This document shows, in pieces, positions 8,841 to 16,136 of a stretch of 16,570 nt of DNA. The DNA is taken from the NCBI GenBank assembly GCA_000827495.1, contig KN817534.1, forward strand, positions 493,590 through 510,159, read 5' to 3'. The notes beneath the pieces were generated by a model, which saw only the letters and a program-made list of their open reading frames with translations, had not been told where the DNA came from and did not search any database. Both the position numbers and the translations under genes were made by a program. Position 1 is the first letter of the stretch; each line of letters opens with the position of its first letter. Source of the stretch: Hypholoma sublateritium FD-334 SS-4. Taxonomy: Eukaryota; Basidiomycota; Agaricomycetes; Agaricales; Strophariaceae.

Positions 8841-9194
8841 GTGCCCTTCGCGTTCCCGCTCTCGCAGGCGACCGCGGGCCAGCTGCTCAGCACGGACGCG
8901 GCGACGTTCACGACCTGCTTGCACAGCCTCCTCGGGAAGAACGTCGTGCTGAACGACAACCAGTTCGGTGCGTTGACATCGTTCACGTTAAACCTCAGCT
9001 GCGGGACGTTCCAATCGAGCACGATGCTCAAGCGCCTGAACAACGGCGAAGACCCGAACACGGTTGCTGCTGCTGAGATCCCGAGGTTCAACAAGGCCGG
9101 CGGGAAGGTGTTTTCTGGGTTGAGTAACCGGAGGGCAGCGGAGGTGCAGCTATTCCAGACCCCCTCGAGCGTCACTGCGCAACCACTTTGCTAA
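8841..9194 (+). pseudogene. GH24 (phage-type) lysozyme, C-terminal part only
   Basis: A 117-codon open reading ends at TAA 9192-9194. It starts in VPFAFPLSQATAGQLLSTDA, continues through the helix NDNQFGALTSFTLNLSCGTF and QSSTMLKRLN, and carries the GH24 signature PRFNKAGGKVFSGLSNRRAA followed by EVQLF. These match the second half of T4-type lysozymes as found in bacteria, phages and some fungi, which cleave the beta-1,4 bond between MurNAc and GlcNAc in peptidoglycan. The N-terminal lobe with the catalytic Glu, the GYGH-like turn and the signal peptide is missing upstream. Cysteines in LSCGTF and at the end (PLC) are compatible with a secreted fungal version. GC and GC3 are high, unlike the formin next door. 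I infer a truncated copy; an upstream exon outside my reading is less likely because unrelated sequence abuts it. Confidence 0.8.
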
Positions 9195-9375
9195 ATCGTG
9201 GGCGATTTTGGTTTCATTATTTGGTACATATACGCGAGCGTAACAGCTGGGTATTGTAACAGGAGACGCTATTTTGCAGTTTAGCGCACTCTTTTTAGTT
9301 AGAGAGATGGACTCTTAACGTACTTGTGATTAGCATGGTGAGATCCCCGGCCAGAAAAACCGTCGAGCGTTCCCC

Positions 9376-9831
9376 ATGGCCCAAATTCCTGGCGGGCCAA
9401 ATTGTAATAGTCCGAGCGCATGTCAATCTGTCGCGAATGAGATAGTTGCCCCCCCCCCTAGGGTTATTATGATCTGTCGTGCAGTGTCCAGCATTACTCG
9501 GTGTTGGTTTGAGGTGCATGACGATCAGAAGTTCTTCCTCCAGAACCACATAAGTACCCCTTCTGAGCTGGCTCTGGCTCTGCAGAAATTTATCGAACAG
9601 AATTTTCAGAATAAGCTGAGAGAGTCTAGAGAGTACTACATTTCACCGTCGTCAGGAACGTCGTGGAAGAAGTTGAAGATGTACATATTTGCTGACCAAG
9701 CCTGCTCCGCTCGCCTTCACGCTCCGAGGCGCCGCGTTTGGCGATGGGCGTCTTTAGATCTTAGCGACTTGCACGGCGTAACGTTCATCTTATCATGTAA
9801 TTCTCCTGCTTGGTCGCAAATCAACACATAA
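9376..9831 (+). pseudogene. Unassigned ORF, possible gene relic
   Basis: A 151-codon open frame begins at ATG 9376 and ends at TAA 9829-9831. The middle looks protein-like: CWFEVHDDQKFFLQNHISTP, SELALALQKFIEQNFQNKLR and TSWKKLKMYIFAD. The start and end look less so. A run of ten C at 9449-9458 lies inside it and is a likely place for length errors or slippage. A separate short frame from ATG 9333 ends just before that run. I recognise no domain. It lies between the lysozyme piece and the UBR1-like relic, so it may be another relic, possibly the upstream part of the same decayed locus. Confidence 0.35.
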
Positions 9832-9838
9832 TCGCATA

Positions 9839-10470
9839 GGGCTGAGTCTCAGCCGGGTGATCCGAGTCTTTGGGGAGGTATTCGCGCACTCAACAGGCAA
9901 CGAGCTCATCGGTGCCATCGGGACGGTCGTGCACATCCTAACGGTATGTACCCCCGCGGAGGACTATGCCAAGTTCTCCGTGTAGAAGTTCCACTCCATT
10001 GAGTTTGGCTGCCCGCGGTCCAACACGGCTGGCGTTTCACGTCTCGGAGGGGTGAGTCAGTTTCCACCACTCGCTGCACTGGTTTCTGGCGGAGCATGTG
10101 GACCTCCTAAGCGAGGCTAGGCTATGGACGATGGTGAGTTGCACGAGGTTTTCGGGTGGAGCGAGCCAACCATTTCGTTCTGTTCGACAGTTCTGGCCAT
10201 GATCGCACAGATCCGCACGGGCATGTGGGTCCGCAACGGATTGGCAATCAGAGGCCAACTCCTACTTTACCGGGACTACATGCTGCTCGAACTGTGTTAC
10301 GACCAGGACCTATTCACCCTACAGACATTCTCCCGCCTGACCTCGACCGCTTTGGTGTACTGGCCTACATCTCTGGGTCGTACATGCGCTCGCAATACCA
10401 TTTGCCGCAGCTCGGTAGCATGATGGAGGAGGTTTTCTACATTTTAGTCATCTTCCTCAGTGTCAACTGA
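9839..10470 (+). pseudogene. ubr1: UBR1-type E3 ubiquitin ligase fragment, frameshifted
   Basis: UBR1 is the N-recognin of the N-degron pathway. Several plus-strand pieces in different frames read as consecutive parts of its central region. Frame one from 9839 has RVIRVFGEVFAHSTGNELIG and TPAEDYAKFSV, then an in-frame TAG at 9983 followed by KFHSIEFG. Frame two, about 10032-10123, has VSFHHSLHWFLAEHVDLLSE after a stop. Frame three from 10124 has VLAMIAQIRTGMWVRNG, then QLLLYRDYMLLELCYDQDLF, matching the family pattern AQ(I/V)-x-x-GMW-x-RNG. Frame four, about 10338-10470, has LDRFGVLAYISGSYM and LGSMMEEVFYILVIFLS. At least three frame changes and two stops without splice sites show decay. The UBR box, RING and C-terminal domains are not in the window. 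Confidence 0.7.
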
Positions 10471-10483
10471 TTGCTTGTCATAG

Positions 10484-10909
10484 AACTTGCAAGGCCTTTG
10501 TAACTACAAACGCGGCAACCTTCCGGATGTGCATATCGGTGTGACCCATTTTCGGGGGCACAAAACGCCCGGCTTTCTTGAAATCAGACTATCAGAAGGC
10601 CATTGATGGCCTGTTTGAAACGAACGGACTTTAGAGGATGGCTGGATTTGCCAATGGTACGATTTCATCATCATCAGCACCCATACATTGCTGACAGTCG
10701 TAAACAACAATCCACAATGCATCGCCTTCAACGCAAGACCCTCGGGACAATATCCACGCTCTGACGCTCCGGTGGCGATATTGTGCAAATAATGTGTGCG
10801 CCCGAACTCGTGCACCCCTCACTGAAGATGTTGGAGAGAAGCTTGAGCCCTCCCAGCAGAGGTCGAGTTACCCGCTATGGAAGAGTACAACAGTTTGATC
10901 ATTAAATAA
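10484..10909 (+). pseudogene. Unassigned protein relic with in-frame stops
   Basis: One frame stays protein-like over about 140 codons and is interrupted by stops. It reads NYKRGNLPDVHIGVTHFRGH and KTPGFLEIRLSEGH, TGA (10604), WPV, TGA (10613), NERTLEDGW, then WYDFIIISTHTLLTVVNNN and CIAFNARPSGQYPRSDAPVA, then ILCK followed by TAA (about 10787). Further TGAs follow before a last stretch EVELPAMEEYNSLIIK ending at TAA 10907-10909. The part after 10787 is less certain. I do not recognise the family and nothing here matches the UBR1 C-terminus. Frame retention with nonsense codons contrasts with the frameshift decay of the neighbouring UBR1-like relic. Confidence 0.5.
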
Positions 10910-11091
10910 GTAGTTGTTGAACAACGGGGGATGTTCCTACTAGACATACAAGAGACAAATTTTTTTGTTGCGGTGTGCGGACTCAAAAGTTTCTTCGAAT
11001 TGACATCAGTAACCTTGGTGGCAATCAAAATACATAACAAAGAGAATTGAAAGAAGGAAAAGGAAATGAATAAGTGTACCGCATAGTTGAA

Positions 11092-12859
11092 CTACCACCC
11101 AGCCAACAAGTCCACACCCGACATAAATGGTTTTGAAGACACACCCTTGAATATGTAGTCGAAGTTGTACGAAGTTCTGAGTGTCGTTGACTGATGCAGG
11201 AACAAGCTTTGGGTTTCTTGAGATATTTGCTTGTGGGTGCTGTCGCGGGCGATACTCTTTGCGTCGTTCGAATACCTCTGAAGCAATTTCGCCTCTTTCA
11301 GAGATAAAAATTCAATTGTTTCCTCCGTGCGATGGTCGCTTCCGCCGTAGCCCGTGAGGAGAGAAAATCCTTCTAGGTCAGAATGGATCTATAACCAGAA
11401 CATTATGTTAGTTCAACAGGTCGGGTTAAGGTGATCTCACCAGTGTGGCTGACAGTGCGTATATTTGACGCGGTATAATCATTTTTCCAGTATACTGAAC
11501 TAATCCGCGGGCAAATGCAACCAAGCCCAGTCTGTTTACGACCTCGTTGGTGAGCATGACGTTGGCACTCGATGTGAGTAGGAGGCCAGGGCCTTCATAT
11601 TTCATCCTAGTTCCTGAGCAGGAAAATATTATTATGACGCTAAATTGCTGCTAGCCAGACCCCAACTATTACTCACCTTCACCGTTGATTTTGTGTAGAA
11701 ATGTATTGGCCGTGACAATGACGTTGTTGAAGGGAGTGCTCAGGGGTTTTGGGAAAGTCATTTCCGCAACGACCAACCCCTCCGCGTCCACTATTTTGTA
11801 CAGTGAGTGTCTGATACCGCGCAGAAGGTCGCGCTGCCGTTGGGATATCTGAATCAGACAGAAGAGTCAGACTTATTCGCGCGAATCATAGAATTGCTTG
11901 CTAGGAAGGCACCGTCACTAATGAAGTAGTCGAGAAGCCGTTGTTCCAGACTTGCTTCCTTCGGCGCATTAGTAGTGAGTTGAGAAGTGAGGTTGAGGTT
12001 CGTGAGGTCAAGCGGCTGGTAACTTTGAACATTGGCTAGAATGCCCCAAGCGTGAGTAGTAGGGCTTCGTGAAGAGGTCTGTACAACTTAACTTGTATGC
12101 TCCGTTGACTGTGAATTGGGTGTACCCTTTAGTAGGTATGCGACAAGTTTGCTTCCGGCCATCTCTCTCAATTTATCTTGGAAGATAGGTTGCTTGTATG
12201 TCTCCCGAATAAATGCGGCAGTGGACGACGCTGTCCAGAACGAGCCCTCGGCGATGGAGGCCGTGTTAGTGACATAGGAGTCATCCAATAAGCATGCCCA
12301 CAAAAAGAAAACGTTGATGGCTTCCTCCTGGCCGCCTGGCAAATCTCCCCTGATATTTTTCTTGAGCCATGATTGCAATCTAATGCGGTCGAAGAGTATC
12401 GGCCCCCCTGCTTGGTGGTAGAACTCTTTGTACCATTTAAGGAGTGTAATCTGAGGACCGCCGCCATTAGGATGATCCTAATTGCAGTTTGTCAGCTTGG
12501 CCTTCGCATTTGAATTTGGCAGAAAGAAAGCGTTGGATTTCCGGAAAAAAATGGAAGGCTCACTTCGAAGAGATGAATGATAGATCTTTCCGATGTCACC
12601 TGCTGGATATTAAGTACGAGTAACATTTCTGATCTCCCACTAGTGTTGCACTTACCTCTGCTGGCGCTTCCAGATGGGTAGCTTTGCTATTTATTGTATG
12701 TGCGAATATCCTTTTCCTCTCCCAGTCCACCGTCGCTGATACCTCACTTTCAGCATCAGCGATGGATGACGTGGCGTCCGACGCATTGTCGAAAGAGCCT
12801 TCCATCATCGACCATAGCTCATCCGTTATGGTGCCTAGGTTGCCATCATCCGGGTTCAT
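11092..12859 (-). CDS. Uncharacterised 466-aa protein, seven exons
   Basis: I do not recognise this family, but the gene model is clean. Exons are 12859-12656, 12599-12564, 12477-12093, 12035-11902, 11848-11677, 11613-11441 and 11388-11092, with all phases consistent and 1401 coding bases. The start ATG at 12859 is followed by an acidic, Ser/Ala-rich N-terminus (DELWSMMEGSFDNASDATSS), then WERKRIFAH. The middle has QITLLKWYKEFYHQAGGPIL, GDLPGGQEEAINVFFLWACL and REMAGSKLVAYLLKG. The second half has RDLLRGIRHSLYKIVDAEGL, RLGLVAFARGLVQYTGKMII and ETIEFLSLKEAKLLQRYSND. It ends at SGVDLLAGW with TAG 11092-11094. I see no signal peptide or sure membrane helix, so it is probably a soluble, mostly helical protein. 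Intron 11901-11849 appears to be GC-AG and intron 12563-12478 is longest at 86 bp. An extra 3' intron could add residues after the TAG, but I see no need for one. Confidence 0.75.
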
Positions 12860-12904
12860 TGGGTATCGAGCGGCACTGGTTCAATTTAGAGTTCTTGCTG
12901 TTTC

Positions 12905-12922
12905 AAGCACTATATAGACAGC
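12905..12922 (-). promoter_or_regulatory. TATA box of the 466-aa protein gene
   Basis: The minus strand carries CTATATAGTG, with TATATA at 12911-12916, about 52 bp upstream of the ATG at 12859. This is a good distance for a short fungal 5' leader and supports both the gene and its chosen start. Confidence 0.5.
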
Positions 12923-14472
12923 TCAACAGGTACGAGGGCCACAGACGGGTAAAATTATTGGTTGATCCAAGTTTAGTAGCTGAGTGAATGAGTTTTGATT
13001 GTACCGTACTAAGTGCCTCAGCGGTGGGACTTCAGCTTCAATGGTAAACTTTGATATCTCAGGCCCTGGCGGTGTGATCCAAATTTGTCTTTAGAATCCA
13101 CCGTTTAGGTTCAGATACCTATCGGAAGACTGGTTCGTGTTGTCTCATCATATGGTCGACACTCACACGGCTCCCAATTTGGGCTTAGAGGCCTAAATTG
13201 GGAAGTTGCTGATACGGAAAATCAAATTTTCACCATCCTGATTTGGCTAGGGTATGACTGAGGCTACCGCGACCTCAATGGTGGCTCAGTCGCACACTCA
13301 GCCAACAGTGCGGCACCTCGATGGGAGGAGTCTAAGTCCAACGAGAAGTGCGCATAGACTTCGGTCTAGTATCTACGAGCTTCAGAACCGCCGCAACTGA
13401 CTGAACTTCTCGTTCTTGAGTCCCAGGCTTGCCAATTTCTAAAAATTTCAGTAGTAGAAATCCAGAGGGCAAACAATAGACTTAGAAGTAAACACAATAA
13501 TTTGAACGTTTCAAAGATGAGCCACACATCTTCGACTTCTTCAGTTTGAAGTTCGCAGTGAAAACCGTACTATTCACGACAGAAGCCAGCACTGGCAGTT
13601 ATTTTGAGTACACCATAACAGTGTATTTCTTCTCGTGTCAGTCAGTCCCCCAAATTACCAATGATTACTGATCAACATAGGCAACTTCTTTCGACTGCTA
13701 GTGACTCGGTAATGCTGTTGAATGAATGATGAGGCAAGCGCAAAGTACTAGTAATATGCAACCCATAAATTCGCAATACCTACTGCAACTGTAGTAGACT
13801 GCAGGAGTTTTGGATTACTGTCGTCCCGCGCCCATCATCCACCCTTTCAGCATTGCATCATGATGGCCGCATCTTTTCTGAGTTTGAACGCGCCGTTCTT
13901 GTACTTAATTCAGAAGATCGGATCCGGCGGGCTGGCCTGTCGGCACCCTCGCGGCAGCTCACACGCGTTAGCCAAGCAGGACCACCACAGCCCACCGCGC
14001 TCCAGGCACCTGCATAAAATCATGCATATCTATAAATAACATACCCTATCCCCACGTTCACTAGCGATCGACATTCATGCGTGCTCCTCTGGCGCTACCA
14101 TACCATCTACACTCTCTACACACACCACTGTCCTCACCCTCAGTGCCACCACCACCCCGGCACGCTCAACCTTGATGCAATGCCCCAGGAAATCCAGTAC
14201 TACGTCTAGTACATAGTACATATTTATCTCCCCTTCTATATTCACATGTAATGAGCATTTATATTTCTCCGTCTGGCCACAAGGTGTGCTCCACCGCGAC
14301 TTTCACACGCACCCCACCTCCTGGATCCACGCTGATACTGTCTCAACTAGTCTCGGTTCCAGAGGTTAGGGAGAGTTCCGGAGTCAAAAAATAAGCAGTC
14401 GGTAAAAATTAGATCTGTGAGAGGGTGCGCCTACGGATTGTGATATACTTACTTACACGCGGTGGCCAGTAA
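12923..14472. other. Gene-poor stretch with several hairpins
   Basis: No protein gene is supportable over about 1.55 kb. Visible structure includes an 11-bp inverted repeat with one mismatch (CCCAATTTGGG at 13173-13183 against CCTAAATTGGG at 13192-13202). There is also an imperfect hairpin with arms ACTGAG and CTCAGT around 13257-13294, and an exact 10-bp inverted pair AACGAGAAGT (13340-13349) and ACTTCTCGTT (13405-13414). Their clustering within 250 bp hints at a degraded small element. From 14031 there is a TATA box followed by a pyrimidine-rich leader, listed separately. Confidence 0.5.
14031..14176 (+). promoter_or_regulatory. Orphan TATA box and CT/CA-rich leader with a tiny ORF
   Basis: TATAAATA at 14031-14038 is followed about 40 bp on by an ATG at 14077-14079 and a CA/CT-rich stretch, which together resemble a fungal promoter plus 5' UTR. 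The ATG opens only a 32-codon frame (MRAPLALPYHLHSLH, then Pro-rich, ending HAQP) that stops near 14175. I see no gene downstream. It could be the 5' end of a truncated or non-coding transcription unit, or chance. Confidence 0.25.
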
Positions 14473-14610
14473 TCAGGGCTCAAGGCTGGCCCTACTTAGT
14501 ACAGCTACGCCTGCGGCTAGTTGAGTTGAGGATAGTACAGTGTGCGTAGTTGGTGCGTAGTGGCATTGAAAGCGTGCGCTTGAAGGGCGTCTGGAAATTA
14601 GCGTCGTATT

Positions 14611-14647
14611 GAGCGTGGCGAGCGTGGTAATAAGCGCGGTGAGCGTT
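14611..14647. repeat. Inverted copies of the CACGCTC motif
   Basis: GAGCGTG, the reverse complement of CACGCTC, occurs at 14611-14617 and 14620-14626, with a near copy GAGCGTT at 14641. This is the motif of the 2230-2329 array in the opposite orientation, about 12.3 kb away. A single CACGCTC also occurs at about 14161. Confidence 0.55.
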
Positions 14648-14757
14648 TGGGCCCGGACCATGGCTGGAGCTGCTTTATTCTCGGCTACCCGGTCCCTACC
14701 GAGGTATTTCCGCACTGCGTCACACATTTTGCCGTAGTGCTCGAAACTTAAAGGAAT

Positions 14758-14795
14758 ATCACTCATATACTTATAATTATAAGTATATGAGTGAT
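14758..14795. repeat. Perfect 38-bp palindrome
   Basis: The arm ATCACTCATATACTTATAA (14758-14776) is followed directly by its exact reverse complement (14777-14795), with no spacer and no mismatch. The next base pair outward does not match. The sequence is AT-rich and could extrude as a cruciform. It lies about 110 bp from the GAGCGTG copies and beside a run of GTCC/GTCCCG repeats at 14816-14870, a setting that suggests a miniature element or the centre of an inverted duplication. Confidence 0.9.
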
Positions 14796-14815
14796 CTAAG
14801 TATTTTTCAGTGGCT

Positions 14816-14929
14816 GGTCCGTCGTTTGTCCGTCGTCCCGTCCCGAGTCCCGTCTTCAAGTTGGTCCCGTCGCCTAGCGAAGTGACAGCGAATTGCAGGT
14901 CGCATGTGCGCCGCTCACCTGGTGAGCGG
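14816..14929. repeat. GTCCCG-rich short repeats and a 19-bp hairpin
   Basis: From 14816 to 14871 GTCC occurs repeatedly (GGTCC, GTCCG twice, then GTCCCG-type units), a simple degenerate repeat. At 14911-14929 CCGCTCACC and GGTGAGCGG form a perfect 9-bp inverted repeat around a single T. No coding role is visible. A terminator role is possible but there is no gene upstream to attach it to. Confidence 0.55.
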
Positions 14930-16136
14930 TGTGCTCCGTCCTAGTGACGGTGGGCTATTCTTGCGCGGGCTCGAGGCACTGTTCGACCCCTGTAGACTTT
15001 GCTCCAGCACCTCCCTCCTCCGGTCCTCTGCCACTCAAATGCAACGGCATAGCAGCTACGTACGAAACGATGGCGACGTACGAGAGGCAGCACAGTGGCG
15101 GGGNGTGCGCCTGCTCTGCTGCAGCGCACAGACAAAGAGGAGGAACTGGAGAGGATCAACAACGATGATGCAAGAATGCAAATAGGTACGCACTATCGCT
15201 CTACGCCTGTTGTACCCCCAGCTAGCTAGTTCAATCAGCGCGCGCCGTGTCCCTAGAGCAGGAACAGAAGCGCGCCGACTCCCGCGCGCTTTGCTGCACA
15301 GCCGACTTCCCGCTGTTGATATGAAGCAGCGTGCAGGATACACAGTATCCCGACGCCACGCTGGCACATGGGCAAAGGCTGGAGCATGCAATCCCGTGAG
15401 TGGAGCAGACAGTGTGCGTCTTGACGAGCGAGCTGCAGCATGCATGGAAGGACGCATTGAGCACACGGCTAGGCGCAAATGACCTGGAGCGGGTGAATAA
15501 TCTTACTGCCTGCAGATTTATTCACGCCGTCGTAGTCGTTACCATATCTCGTAGTGACTGGTAGATACCTCAATAAAAAAAATTGCATTATTGCTGGCAT
15601 CATTATTGCGCGCTTTCAACCACTTAGTTTGCATAGAAAAGTGTGTATAACCATATACTTACACTTATGACTACTGAATAAGAACATAGGGAGCTTGGGG
15701 TGCAGTATTTGTTAGACACTAATCTAAACCAAGGTAGTTCTAAGGCCCACTAAGTCCCACAAAGCTAGGCACGAGGTTAATGTGGCTTATACAGCACTTG
15801 TCAACGCTAACTGTGGGCTTGTTTGATCTTATTGCCAAAACAAGTTTTTCCCGATTAGTAATTTAGCAAGAGAAATCTTGCATTTTCAACTATAGCTAGC
15901 ACAGGAATACAGGGTTAGAACTCAGGGATTAACAAATCCTAGGACCCTTCCTTGAATATAATCACTCCGAGTCTACTAGAGATTTCAAATAATTCTCCTA
16001 AAGTTCGCACCAAAAGAGATAAAGAGACAGCATATAATAATAAACAGATCCTACTACTATGCATATGCTGGCACTGGCTAGATAGTATAGGAAAAGAATC
16101 GCAAGTATATATACAGAACAAAAATAAAAGAGTGAT
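14930..16136. other. Gene-free stretch, GC-rich then AT-rich
   Basis: From 14930 to about 15480 the DNA is GC-rich and open in several frames on both strands, but the translations are Arg/Ala/Ser-rich without any recognisable motif, as expected of shadow frames in GC-rich DNA. From about 15540 it turns AT-rich, with A-runs and no convincing ORF. The last 100 bp or so should be the 3' flank of the gene that ends at 16137. I see no tRNA and no recognisable transposon protein. Confidence 0.5.

Noticed and set aside
8576..9175. A 199-codon minus-strand ORF opposite the lysozyme
   Set aside because: It is a shadow frame in GC-rich coding DNA. The plus-strand frame carries the clear GH24 signature.
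10504..10822. Minus-strand ORFs opposite the 10.5-kb relic
   Set aside because: They are the antisense of the plus-strand relic, whose reading is far more protein-like despite its stops.
10819..11040. A 73-codon minus-strand ORF just after the 466-aa gene, possibly a last exon
   Set aside because: The 466-aa frame ends cleanly at TAG 11092. Adding this part needs an extra, weakly supported intron and gives a low-complexity Ser/Lys-rich tail.
14473..14859. A 128-codon minus-strand ORF covering the 38-bp palindrome
   Set aside because: Its middle is the palindrome itself (YTYNYKYM), and the rest is Ala/Thr/Ser-rich with no motif and no sustained codon bias. It is better explained as repeat DNA.
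15056..15482. Overlapping long ORFs on both strands of the GC-rich stretch
   Set aside because: Open frames on both strands are expected in GC-rich DNA. The translations are Arg/Ala/Ser-rich without recognisable domains, and none has splice or start support.
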